Source of the DNA: Nicotiana tabacum
Taxonomy: Eukaryota; Streptophyta; Magnoliopsida; Solanales; Solanaceae
DNA: 64,000 nucleotides
NCBI RefSeq assembly: GCF_000715075.1
Contig: NC_134082.1
Location: 188,655,948 to 188,719,947, forward strand
Direction: 5' to 3'
This document shows positions 1-10,880 of this stretch, one piece after another (the stretch's first letter is position 1; each line of letters starts with the position of its first letter). Both the position numbers and the translations under genes were made by a program. Below the pieces are notes generated by a model. That model saw nothing but the letters and a program-made list of their open reading frames with translations, was not told where the DNA came from and made no database searches.

Positions 1-16
1 AAAACTTGATAGAGAG

Positions 17-916
17 TTGGCCAGTTGTGAAGAAACCAATCTTGTTCTTAATTGGGAGAAATGCCACTTCATGGTTGAGGAGGGCATAGTTCTTGGGCAT
101 AAAATTTCAAAGCATTGTATAGAGGTGGACAAAGCAAAATTTGATGTGATTTCAAGGCTCCCGCCCCCTACTTCTGTCAAGGGAGTTAGAAGTTTTCTTG
201 GGCATGCGAGGTTCTACCAGCGATTTATCAAAGACTTTTCGAATGTAGTGAATCCCTTATGCAAGTTATTGGAAAAAGATGCCAAGTTCGTGTTCGATGA
301 GAGATGTATGCAAGCCTTTGAACTTCTCAAGCACAAGTTGACCACCACTCCTATTACTGCCGCACCCAATTGGAGCTTGCCTTTTGAGCTCATGTGTGAT
401 GCGAGCGATGTTGCAGTTGAGGCGGTCTTGGGTCAAAGAGTGAAAAAAATATTTCATCCGGTGTACTATGCGAGCAAGACAATGAATGATGCTCAAGTGA
501 ACTACACGGTGACTAAGAAAGAGCTTTTGGCTATTATCTTCGTAATGGAGAAATTTTGGTCGTATCGCATAGGTGCCAAGGTCATAGTTCGTACCGATCA
601 TGCCGCACTTTGGTATTTGATGACGAAGAAGGATTCCAAAGCTAGACTGATGCGATGGATCTTGTAACTTCAAGAGTTTGATTTGGAGATTGTGGACCGG
701 AAGGGTAGTGAAAACCAAATGGCGGACCACTTGTCCCACTTGGAGGAGGAGGGGAGGCCTCGTGATGGCCTAGAGATCAATGATTCATTTCCTGATGAGC
801 AACTCCTTTCGGTGTCGGTGAATGGTATGCCATGGTTTGCGGACATTGCTAATTTCCTTGTGACTGGTATAATCCCGCGTGAGCTCTCTTCTAACCAATG
901 GAAGAAGCTCAAATAG
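17..916 (+). pseudogene. pol: Athila pol fragment: RT C-terminus and RNase H
   Basis: This encodes the tail of reverse transcriptase (VLGHKISKHCIEVDKAKFD, FLGHARFYQRFIKDFS, about residues 25-75) and then RNase H, which degrades the RNA strand of the cDNA hybrid. Acidic RNase H residues are visible in MCDASD, TKKELLA and RTDHAAL. The frame continues past an in-frame TAA at 665-667 into LQEFDLEIVDRKGSENQMAD, the usual end of RNase H, and reaches a TAG at 914-916. The RT catalytic core lies before the window. Both stops make it a pseudogene. The apparent Met at 17 is internal. Confidence 0.88.
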
Positions 917-2105
917 GATAGTTTGGACTTCTATTGGGATGAGTCGTACTTGTTTAAGATCTACACGGATGGTGTGATCCAAAGGTGTGTCCCGGAGGAG
1001 GAGCAATTGAGTATCTTAGAGGCTTGTCATTCCTCTCCCTATGGTAGCCATCAAGGCGGGGCGAGGACGACTTCCAAAGTTCTTAGTTGTGGGTTTTATT
1101 GGCCAAATAAAGATACAAGTGAACTTGTGAAAAGATGTGACGAATGTCAAAGAGCGGGTGGAATTTCGAAGAAAGATGAGATGTCTCTCAATACCATTCT
1201 TGAAGTTGATATTTTTTTATGTATGTGGCATTGATTTTATGGGCCCGTTTGTTAGCTCGTGTGGGAACACATACATTCTTGTGGCGGTTGACTATGTTTC
1301 AAAGTAGGTTGAAGCCATGACTTTACCCAACAATGAGGCCCGGAGTGTTGTTGCATTTCTCAAGAAAAGCATTTTTACTAGGTTTGGCACACCTCGTGCA
1401 ATCATAAGTGATGGGGGGTCTCATTTTTGTAAAAGAGATTTTGACACTTTGCTTGCAAAGTATGGTGTCAATCACAAAGTTTCTACTACTTATCATCCTC
1501 AAGCAAGTGGCCAAGTTGAAGTCTCAAATAGGGAAATCAAGAGTATATTGTCGAAAACGCTCAATGCAAATAGGACCGATTGGTCAAAGAAGTTGGATGA
1601 TGCTCTATGGGCTTATAGGACTGCGTACAAGACTCTGATTGGTATGTCTCCGTATCGGTTGGTGTTTGGTAAAGCTTGCCATCTACCGGTTGAGTTAGAG
1701 CACAAGGCCATGTGGGCTTTGAGGAAGTTTAATCTTGAATGGGATGTGGCAACAAATCTTCTTGTGGAGAAGCTTAATGAACTTGATGAATTTCGATTCC
1801 ATGCCTACTCCAGTTCGTCCTTCTACAAAGACAAGATGAAGTACCTTCATGATAAATATGCTCATGGAAAGGATTTCAAAATGGGTGATTTGGTTCTCTT
1901 GTTCAATTCTCGGTTACGTCAGTTTCCAGGAAAGCTTAAGTCTAAATGGAGTGGACCTTTTGAAGTGGTGTTTGTGACTCCATTTGGTGCACTTGACTTG
2001 AAGAACAAAAATGGGGAGGTTTTCAGAGTTAATGGGCACAGGGTCAAGCACTACCTAGGCAAGATTGATGATAACCACGTGGTGGCACTGCTCCATCTAA
2101 AGTGA
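917..2105 (+). pseudogene. pol: Athila pol fragment: integrase
   Basis: Integrase inserts the cDNA into the chromosome. The N-terminal HHCC zinc finger is visible at about 1010-1165 (ACHSSPYGSHQGG, then RCDECQRAG). The core follows with IDFMGPF near 1230, IISDGGSHF near 1405 and [12 protein letters not shown] near 1520, so all three D,D,E acidic residues are present. Before 1317 the reading frame changes, and a stop interrupts YVSK-VEAM at about 1305, so the copy is broken. The C-terminus ([26 protein letters not shown]) is of the Athila type and has no chromodomain. The reading frame ends with the stop that follows LLHLK. Confidence 0.9.
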
Positions 2106-3362
2106 TTCGATGGTAACCTGCGTCGTGCCACGACGTTAAATCAGGCGCTTCTTGGGAGGCAACCCATGTGTCTTTCTTTTTGTTTTTCTTTGATTTTCTT
2201 TTTAGTATAGGATTTGCTTTTGGACTAACTTGTTGTGAGATATTGTAGGATTGTTTTGATGCAGTGTAGAACCAAGTTGGGAAAAATGCTCGCTCTCTAA
2301 AGTTTGCACTGCGGCTGCAAAGGCCTTAGTGCGGGGGAAACAATTCAATGCGGACCATAGAGTTAATTGGTAAAAAATAAGGAGTCTCTGAAGTTTGCCA
2401 CCGCGGCCGCAATGCATTTTGTGTGGTCCGCGGTAGACCACTGCAGCCGCATGGCATTTCTTGCGGTCCGCAGTGGACATCTCCCAGTGCCTCTTGATTC
2501 TGAGTACCGCGGACCACGATGCTATTTTGTGCGGCCCGCGGTGGGTAGGTGAAGCGGGCCCCAGATCCTTTTTCTACAAATAGGACTTGAGACCCTCATT
2601 TCAAACTTTTCGATCATTTGCTCTCAAATGGTAAAAAAAATATTATTGTTCATCACTTATACCTGCTTGAATTCAACTGCTAAGTCTCATTAATCTACAT
2701 TGCATCTCACTTCTGGTAATTTTAATTTATTCTTAGTTGTTTAACTTTGTTATTTTCTTTTAATTAGCTAGTTTTTCTTCTTTTTCTTCCTGTTTTCTTT
2801 CAATTTTGTATCGTAGGATTGTTTAATCATGCTGGGATTAGGGTTAATTAGTGACAACTAATAATTAAACACCTAGGGAATTAATGATATATAATTTTAG
2901 GCTTAAATTGAGAAAAAATTGAAAACCCTAGGATTGGTATTACTGTTCTGGGCTTTACCGCGATCCGCGATGTCATTTTATGCGGTCTGCAGTGCTTCTC
3001 CGTGGTCTGCAATACCATTTTGTGCGGACCGCAATGGTATTACTTCATAAAGGTTGTAAGTTGAGGACCGCGACCGCAGTGAATTTTGTGCGGTCCGCGG
3101 TGCCTTAATGCGGACCGCAATACCATTTTATACAGTCCGCGATGACCTTTATCAGAAAGTGGGTAGTCTGACCCCCACCTTAGTGTGGACCGTGGTGCAT
3201 TTTGTGCACTCCGCGATAGCTTCTTTGCGGCCGTACTTCATTTTGTATGGTCCGTTGTCTGCAATTCTTCTTTTCATTTTCAACTATCTGCAATTTTATT
3301 ATGCACTGCTTCATCTGATATTGGGATACTAACAAGAACATAATGCTTTCTCCTTGCAGATA
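2106..3362 (+). other. Athila post-pol non-coding region with CG-rich hairpin array
   Basis: No gene is supported. The first 60 bases hold the Athila-typical block ending GGGAGGCAACCCATG. From about 2300 to 2560 and again from 2950 to 3250 there are repeated pairs of the kind GCGGACCGC ... CATTTTGTGCGGTCCGC, which form 8-9 bp stems with loops of about 12 nt. A TATA-like CTACAAATAGGAC lies at 2574-2586 after the first cluster. Short open frames here, for example 2367-2552 and 3108-3332, are by-products of the repeats. Confidence 0.7.
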
Positions 3363-4145
3363 ATGGTGAAATCATGAGGCAGAGGCGATAAATAGACAGG
3401 GAAAGGAGAGTCCTCCTGGGGTAGGGGATGAGGCATGATTAGATTGACCCCACAAGCCCGGCAAGCTATCAAAGACACAAGGAGAATCATAAGGGCTGCT
3501 GATAGAACTGTTTCCTAGTCGGGAAGTGAGTATATGCCCTCCCAGGAGGCTTCCTACTCCGATTCTGTGCCAGAATATGTTCCTGAATGGACGGAGAGGC
3601 CTAGATTGAGAGATACTCCTTTGGGCACCCCTACTGCCTAAGCGTCAGTGCAAATTTCTTCTGAGTCATCTGAGGGCTCAACTACGGGTAGTGACAATGC
3701 CTACTCTACCTTACCTACAGCTTCACTATCCGGTGAGGATCCCGTAGAAGAAGAAGGAGGGGGTGAACCCAAGTAGGAGGAGTAGAGAGAACCAGGAACC
3801 TAAAAGCATGGCAAGACATATTTGTGAGTGAAGTGGCCTACCACAAGTTCGGAGAATGGTGGCCCAAGAGGAAGTTGATACTTGAGCGGAAATTCATCAC
3901 AAAGGACCTTTTACCTCATAACCCCAATGTGCTGAGGCAGTTCAGAGAGAGTGCAGGCTAGGACTATTTCATAGGCCACGTGGAGGATGCAAATGAGCAC
4001 TTGGTGAAGACGTTTTACATGAATGTTTCCCTCATAAAAAAGGGCACTACAGTGACCAAGGTGCGAAATTTGAAAGTAAAATTTGATGGAAAAACGATCA
4101 ATGACTACCTGGGATTCCCAGAGGAGGATGAGGCATTGTACTTAG
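3363..4145 (+). pseudogene. Athila env-position ORF, N-terminal part (interrupted)
   Basis: An ATG at 3363 begins a frame, MVKS then stop, with several stops close together (TGA 3375-3377, TAG nearby). Downstream, 3980-4145 is open and encodes EDANEHLVKTFYMNVSLIKK and KVKFDGKTINDYLGFPEED. This resembles the conserved domain of the putative plant transposon protein family found after pol in Athila elements. No function is established. The ORF is cut at 4145 by the inserted solo LTR, and the apparent C-terminus VSHLLFTYTSGKRYKG comes from that LTR. The continuation starts near 6330. Confidence 0.65.
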
Positions 4146-6292
4146 TGTCACACCTCCTTTTTACCTACACCTCCGGAAAGAGGTATAAGGGAGTTTTTTC
4201 CAACTTAAAGTGACAATCGAAACGGGATTTATTTTATTAAAAATTCAGAGTCGTCACTTGGGATAATTTATGGTGTCCCAAGTCACCGGTTTAAATCCTG
4301 AATCGAGGAAAAGATTGACTCTCCGCGAACCAGAAATCCGAGTAAGGAATTTTGTTAACCCGGGAGAAGATGTTAGGCATTCCCAAGTTCCGCTGTTCTA
4401 GCACGGTCGCTCAACTGTTATATTCAGCTTAATTATCTGATTTTAGTACATATTTTAGCCTATAGTGCATTTTTAACTTTATAATCGCTTTTATTTAATT
4501 ATTGGAAAAGATTCAACGTCATCTAAAACACGTCTTGAACCACGTCACATAAATGCACCCGCAGTACACGACACATTTATTTAACGTTGTTTAGATTTGG
4601 ATTTGGGTCACATAAATGCACACCCGAGTTTAAGGAAATTAATTTAAATAGCGCGCCTAAAACAACTACGCACTGATAAGGTTTGCGAGGGCCATGAAAA
4701 ATTCAACTAATGGCACACCTCAATTTCTAAAGAGTCAACATAATTAAGTGAGGGCCATGGATTTTGGGATTTTATTTGGCATGGCACGCCTCAAATTATT
4801 AACGAAAAAAACATTTAACTACAGATGTTCATATTTAAAAACTAAATTGAGATTAAGCATCACACCCACACCATGGGAACCATATCCGTAGTTGTGAAGA
4901 TTTAATTACGTGCCTAAAGTAAACTACGATGTGTGGTCGACCTATAACATACTACTAGTGATCACTAATAACATAAATAAAGGAAAGCCAAATAAATCAA
5001 TTCATGGCATGTTCATTTCTCAACATTGAGTTTCATTTACTAAACCAAACCCAATCAAATTAATCCCATACACTGTCGTGATCTTTTGATGAGTTTTCGC
5101 CCAAAATAATTAACCAAAGATCACGTGCATTCACCCTCCAAAGAAAAATCTAACTACTGCATTTATGTTCTCAAATAAGGTATGAAATGAAAATTAAACA
5201 TAAATTTTTAATAAATCATGAAAATAGCAGAACACTCATATGGCATACAAATAATAATTTAAAAGTATAAAATATCATTCAAATAAAAAAACAAGGAAAA
5301 GAAAGGGGCGGGAATGGAACCTTCTGAAGCAAAACTTCAATATTTGATTAATGAGAAGACCAAGGACAGCTTGACTATAAATTGATCTTTACAACAGAGA
5401 TTGAACCAAAACCTTGGCTAAATCGAACGGACACCTCAGACTAAACGAACCTTACCAAATAACTCAAGCCTTCGACGTTTTCTACAGATCAAAATTTACG
5501 GGTATTTGTTTCAATGTGAATGATTGAACATCAAATTTTTTTTGTTTTGGTTAGAGTTGTTTGTAATTTTGGCTTGTTGCTTTCCTTCTATATTATACGT
5601 TGGTGTGAAATTATGCTGAGCAGTTCATGGAAGGAATTGATTAATAAACAAACATGATTGGAGTTTTGGAAAATGGAAAGTGTTTGAAAATTGCTATCGA
5701 AATTCAATAGTGGGGCGTGGCAAGAGAAACAAGAAAAATGTCAGAGGTCTTTAGAATCTAGGGTGTTAGTGTTATTTTATAGGTTAGGTCTAGATCAAAT
5801 GGAGAATGGGGTATGGGTTCAATGTTTTGGGCTATTCCAAATTGGGCCTTTTCAATTAAGACCAAACAAAAATTAGCCCCAAATTTCATACTTCTTCTTC
5901 TAAAACAAGACCAAAAATACTACACCATTTATTAATTAACCTTACTTAAATAAAATAACTGTTAAAATAAGACTGACCATTAAAATAAAACTATTTTTTG
6001 GTATTTTCAAAATATCGTACTAAAAAAATAGAAAAATTATTATAAAATTAAGATAACATTCCTAGAATTATTTTTGTATTTTTGAATTTAGTAGACAAAT
6101 TAAAAGTAACTAGATAAAAATATTAATTAGCTAAATAAGAGAAAATATTTTTTGTAATTTTTATTTTTGTGATAAAATAAAGTAAAAGAGTCAAAATTAT
6201 TTAGAATAGCGATATTAGGCCAAAAATAAATATTTACATGCTAAAATATATAAAATCTTGGGGAGAGTCAAAAATCATATGTCTACAACGCA
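4146..6292 (-). mobile_element. TE-B: Ogre/Tat-type solo LTR inside TE-A
   Basis: The sequence starts TGTCACACCTCCTTTTTACC, the same LTR edge as TE-G and (inverted) TE-E. It carries the same terminal block: GGGAGTTTTTTCC, a motif like GAGTCGCCACC (here GAGTCGTCACT), CCCAAGTCACCGG, GAATCGAGG, TGTTAGGCATTCCC and CTAGCACGGTCGC. The right end is best placed after AACGCA at 6292, because CTTAG (4141-4145) and CTTGG (6293-6297) then form a near-perfect 5 bp duplication. An end at 6287 (TCTACA) is the alternative. No internal region is present, consistent with a solo LTR. No gene is visible inside. Confidence 0.75.
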
Positions 6293-6329
6293 CTTGGGAA
6301 TTGTCCATAGTGATATTATCTTTGTTAAG

Positions 6330-7398
6330 CTATTTCAGGTAACCTAGGTACCACCCCAGCTTGGTTGACCGCGGGAGTAAAAATTCTGAGGAGAACCTTG
6401 AACTTCGAAGCAAAATGGTGGGAGACATTTGTTTGTAGTAGGATAGACCCCACCACTCACGACAACTCTCTTCCTATATCCCGGGTTATATTGGTGGCAT
6501 CGATCATGGAGGGGTACCCGATCAACATCGGGAATGTGATGTCCAGGGTGATTACGCGGGTGGTGAATGAAGGTGATAGATCCTACTCCTTCCCAAATTT
6601 CCTGACCATGTATTTTGAGGATCTAGATATGGAGAAGAGAAGATTTGATGTGAAAGTGAAAGCCAAGACACCTTTCTCCTGGTACAGCACCAAGGGTCCT
6701 GATAACCCTAAGGACCGTAAAAGCAAAGCCACTACTTCAACCGGCCAGTATGAAGAGCCAGTAGTAGTAGTGGCTCCTACTCAGCCTTTTTCAGCCACAC
6801 CAGACATGGCCCTAGGACCCTCCACTTTTATAGTTCCAAATATCCCTTCATCTGCAACATATCCTTTGACTGCCCACCGCTTGAGCCAGACCCTTACCAG
6901 TATCAACAACTGGATGCAGACAACTACTTCTAAGCTGTCTCTACTTTCTACTTCGGTGGTAGACCAGTTTGCACCTCCTCAGCCACAGGTCCCACAGTCA
7001 GTAGAGGGCACTCTCAAGGAGCTTCTGGAGAACCAGAAGAAGCTCCTGGAGAACCAACAATTAATATTGGACGTTGTGGGTTCACACAGAAAAACATTAA
7101 AGGTGTTGACCAAAGAAATGAAGAAATTGAGGAAGACTCGGGCGTCAAAGGAGTCCGTGAAGGAGTTGAGGGTGGGTTGGAGAGATTGAAGGTTGATCAC
7201 TTGCCTCTGGATCCTTTATTGCATGACCCGGCTCCAGCAGCGCAGCCTGAGCCGGAGCGAGAGACAGAGAGACCAGCCAAGAGGAAGAGGGTGATTCCCC
7301 ATATTGATGATGTTGTTATAGAGTTGGAAAACCCACAGGGAGTTTCCTCTAGCCAGCCCCAGATTTTAGTACAGGCCCAGGACTCAGTACAGGCCTAG
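6330..7398 (+). pseudogene. Athila env-position ORF, C-terminal part
   Basis: After the solo LTR the frame resumes with GTTPAWLTAGVKILRRTLNF and is open to 7189. The segment to about 6660 (WWETFVCSRIDPTTHDNSLP, ISRVILVASIMEGYPINIG) matches the putative plant transposon protein domain. A low-complexity T/S/P-rich linker follows, then a predicted coiled coil (LLENQKKLLENQQLILDVV). A frame change near 7185 leads into a second open stretch to 7398 containing the basic cluster RPAKRKRV, a possible nuclear localisation signal. There is no signal peptide or obvious membrane segment, so an envelope role is not supported by sequence. The first Met at 6365 is internal to the original protein. Confidence 0.65.
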
Positions 7399-9345
7399 GT
7401 CCTAGTGGAGACATAGGTTACAAGGAGCCAGTCACAAGTTCCTAAGCAGTCCGAGGACCCAGGGTGCCCAGACTCATGATCTTATGCTGACAGAGGATCA
7501 ATAGGGAGTTTCTTTTTCTTCTCTATCTTTTCTTGTGCTTATTTTAGATAGTTAGTATTGAGGACAATGCTAGCTTTCATTTGAGGGGGTAGCCCTATTT
7601 GGATGATTTGGGTTGTATATATGACATTACTTTCTTTTTATGCTTTCTTTTTACTTTTGGTATGTACATAATTTTATCATTTTATTGCACTTTTCGTACT
7701 TTTTACTTTTGGTATGTATATAAAGTTACGTTCTAATGTATATATTCATTCCTCCTTATGTATATTCGACTAAATCCTATTTGTATATATTCATTTTACT
7801 TTCCGCGTTTTTCCTTTCATAGCTTCTTATTTTATTTTCGTAGCTTCTTGTTTTGAATTTTTGCGTGCAATAAGCCTTTGGTTTTCTTAATGTCACGGTT
7901 TTTTCCAAAGGTGAAATTTGTGTGAACTAGGTGGCTCTTCCCGATGATGGATGGTATGACAACCTTCTTAAGGGTTTGAGTCTGTTTTCTTTTTGCTTTT
8001 TGTGTAATAGTAGCTAGTGAGTAATGGTGCCTCAGGCATAGCTTCACTTGGGCCTAATACATTTGTCTTTGATCCTATGGTCAAAAACAAATTATTGTGT
8101 ATATGATGGTGAAAGTTGTGACCTTGAGACTTTTATGTTGGCCGATAATCATCAAGTGGTTTTTTGGGACCATTTTGTTGCTCAAATCTTAGCTAAGGTT
8201 GTTGTAGGCCCCCGACTCTATCTTTTAGCAGTCCTATAGCTTGTGTGGTGAAAATTTGAATTGCAAGTCCAAGTCCCGAGCCATGAGTCTAGAACTTGCC
8301 CTGAATGTTTGTCTAGGCGAAATTCTAAGTGTAGTTTGACTTGAGATGTGTTTATAGGCTCTCCTTGATCCGAATGATATCTTGAACACTTTCATAGCCT
8401 ACCAATGATAATATCCCTAGTCAACCCTTTTGAGCCATAGACATTTTTCTTTTAAAAAAACCACGATATAAGCCTTTACCCATTCTAAAAATACCCTCTC
8501 TTGACACCCGATCTTTCCTTAGCACAAGGTAAAAGCATAAGTTTGGGGGGAGAGACGAGGAATGCAACAAAGTGGTAAAAGGTACAAAATGAAGAAAAGG
8601 AAAGGAAATGAAAAAGAAAAAAATCAAAAAGACAAAAAGAATGATCAATGTAGAAAAAAATGAAGGGATTCAATAAAAGTAAAGAGATGAAAGGTGTGAA
8701 AAGTTGAGAAAGGAGAAAAAGGTTTGAAATGAACAAGAAAGAGTGACAGTGTGTCTCTCTAACCCCTCAGAAAGAAGTTAAATAACTTAAAAAATCAAGA
8801 GAATATGTGCCAAAATGAAGAAAATGGAGTGCTAAAGGGAAGATGGAACCTACTTAGACAAAACATTTCCTACCTGAACCAAAAGTCTTCACTATATCTC
8901 CACAAAAGCCCTATATGATCTTGAGTTGAATGAAGCTTACATTAGTAGTGACTCACATAAGGGGCAAGCTTATGGTACATAGAGCCGGACTTGTGACCTT
9001 TCTTTGAGAGAGATAAGTGTGTTACCACTATCCTCGTTCTGAGTGCTACAATTTAAAAGTGAGGTTTGCTTAGGGAGAGTTGAGGAGTATGAGTTTCGGT
9101 TCCACAATGACCAAAGTAGTAGAAAGAGTTTCTTTGATGGGTTGAGTTAATTCTTGATGCTTTTGTGTCGCACTAAAACAATGGTGCTTAAAAGAGTAAA
9201 TGTTGTTAATGATTTATTTGAATTGAGGGCAATTGTTAGTCCCAATTGATGCTAGATGAGGTCACTTTAGGTCAGCTAAATTTTCTTGAATTTACTCTCA
9301 AAGAGGTGGGTCTTATTTTGTTTGCTTGAGGACAAGCAAAATCTT
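7399..9345 (+). other. Athila 3' untranslated region
   Basis: No gene is visible. The region is T-rich up to about 8050. From 8538 (AAGTTTGGGGGGAGAGACGA, an internal PPT-like run) to about 8750 the + strand is very purine-rich. Open frames on the opposite strand here are Phe/Leu-rich artefacts of this bias. The region ends with GAGGACAAGCAAAATCTTAA immediately before the polypurine tract. Confidence 0.6.
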
Positions 9346-9346
9346 A

Positions 9347-9359
9347 AGTTTAGGGGAGT
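9347..9359 (+). promoter_or_regulatory. Polypurine tract of TE-A
   Basis: AGTTTAGGGGAGT lies directly before the LTR start TGATAACTTGGG at 9360. Its position and purine content fit the plus-strand primer site of an LTR retrotransposon. Confidence 0.75.
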
Positions 9360-10880
9360 TGATAACTTGGGATTATGGTTCATTTTACACTCCTTCTTAC
9401 TTGAGTTTTGATTAAAAAATGTATAGAAAAATAGTCCCAAAGGCTTACATGTTGTACTTGTTTGCAGGGTTTGGTAAAAAAAAGTGACAATCAGTCAAAA
9501 CCAGCTCAAAAAGGAGTGAAACATGCACAAGTACCAAGAATAAGTCCAAGCACAGTGCAACAGATCCACTACGGCCGCATTCCATTTAGTGCGGTTCCCA
9601 ATGGGGAAATTCAAGAGGTGCATATTTTGGAAAATCAAGCATTGCGGCCGCAAAGCATTTTGTGTAGACCGCAATGGTCTCATCGCGGCCGCAATCAAGT
9701 TTGTGTGGTCCGCAAAGATGAGGTTCAGAGAGTTGGGAGTTTTGAGGACATAGCCAATGCGGTCCGCGGTCCTTTTGTGCGGACCGCAGAAGAAGCCACC
9801 ACGGCCGCGGTGCATTTTATGTGGCCCGCAGCGGCCAAGTTCAAAGAGCAGAGATCTAAAGCCAAGAAACCTTACCGTGGCCGCACTCGTTTGTGTGGAC
9901 TGCACTACCCCTGCAGGGGTATTTTTGTCCAAAAAATTCGGCCTAGTATAAATACTTTCTTTTCCCATTTTTAGGTCATCTTTTGTAATATGACTTTGGG
10001 CTGAGCACGTGAACGGCCGTTCTTAACTATTTTGAGTAATTTTATAGTGGTTTTATCATTGAATCTTCAATTATTAGCTTGTAATTAAATCTTATGGGTT
10101 TTTCTTCATCTATTTATCAGTTTTCTTCTATTATTATGAGTAGCTAGACTCATTAGCTAGGGTTGTGGCTCAACCCTAGTGTGGGTATTTGATGGGTCTT
10201 GAGTTTTAAGGCTTGAATGTCTATGGGTGTTTTATATTTGGACTAATTTGTGTGTTCCATGTTGAATTAGTGGTTGCAAACACTAATTTGTGCCTTTTTT
10301 GACTTGAGCTCTTCTTAAGAAAGAGAGCTTGAGTCTAGTAAAATTAGTCCAATAAGGAATTAGGGTGTATTCAAGAGATTGATAGCCCCAATTAAAGGGT
10401 TAAATCTAGAGATAGTAATACCCGACTTGAACCTAAATTTCTTGCACAAATTATCATACCCAATTGGTCTTGAGAAAGTCAATTAGGGAAAAATACTCAA
10501 ACTACTAAGAGGTATAGAGTGAGAAGTTTTGTGCATTGGTTATATCGTAATCCCCAACATGACAACCTTGCCTTAGATTCGAGAACCCATCAAGTATTCA
10601 CCTAGGACAGTCACTTCCCTAGTGCTTCCTTAACCATTTAGACAACCTTTCTAGTATCTTACTCTTAGCTTAATTTAGCATCTTATTAGCATAATATTAG
10701 AAGTAATATCAAACCAAAAGATGAATGGAAGAGTAGTTAAGAGTAATTACGCATCTCTAGTTTAGATAGGAATCCAATTCCCTCTTCTAGCTCCCTGAGG
10801 ATTTGATCCCGACCATCTCGGGTAAAAGCTGCTTTGACCGCTTTCGCCACTTTGCAGTGGTGTAGGGTTGGCTCCGATCA
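9360..10880 (+). repeat. 3' LTR of TE-A
   Basis: The LTR starts TGATAAC after the PPT and ends GGCTCCGATCA at 10880, giving 1521 bp. It contains six CG-rich hairpin units between about 9560 and 9905, related to those at 2300-3250, then a TATA box (TATAAATA, 9947-9954) that places transcription start near 9980. The block AGCTCCCTGAGGATTTGATC at 10789-10808 is one I associate with Athila LTRs. The frames at 9462-9974 (+) and 9495-9968 (-) are open only because of the repeats. Confidence 0.75.
9947..9954 (+). promoter_or_regulatory. TATA box of the TE-A LTR
   Basis: TATAAATA in AT-rich context about 590 bp into the LTR, just downstream of the CG-rich hairpin cluster. It is a plausible U3 promoter. 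Confidence 0.55.

Larger units (their letters stand above)
1..10880 (+). mobile_element. TE-A: Athila-lineage Ty3/gypsy retrotransposon, 5' part outside the window
   Basis: The order is RT tail, RNase H, integrase, a long non-coding stretch, an env-position ORF, a 3' untranslated region, a PPT and a 3' LTR. The integrase C-terminus ([16 protein letters not shown], then [20 protein letters not shown]) and the block GCGCTTCTTGGGAGGCAACC just after the pol stop are hallmarks I associate with Athila elements. The element is broken by premature stops and by the solo LTR at 4146-6292. It ends at 10880, where the sequence switches to a chromovirus pol. Lineage assignment is by motif recognition. Confidence 0.85.

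Noticed and set aside
8421..8736. Phe/Leu-rich minus-strand ORFs resembling membrane proteins
   Set aside because: They arise from the purine-rich + strand and have no domain.
9462..9974. 170- and 157-codon ORFs on opposite strands
   Set aside because: They lie in the CG-rich hairpin array of an LTR and show no domain. Openness on both strands reflects the self-complementary repeats.
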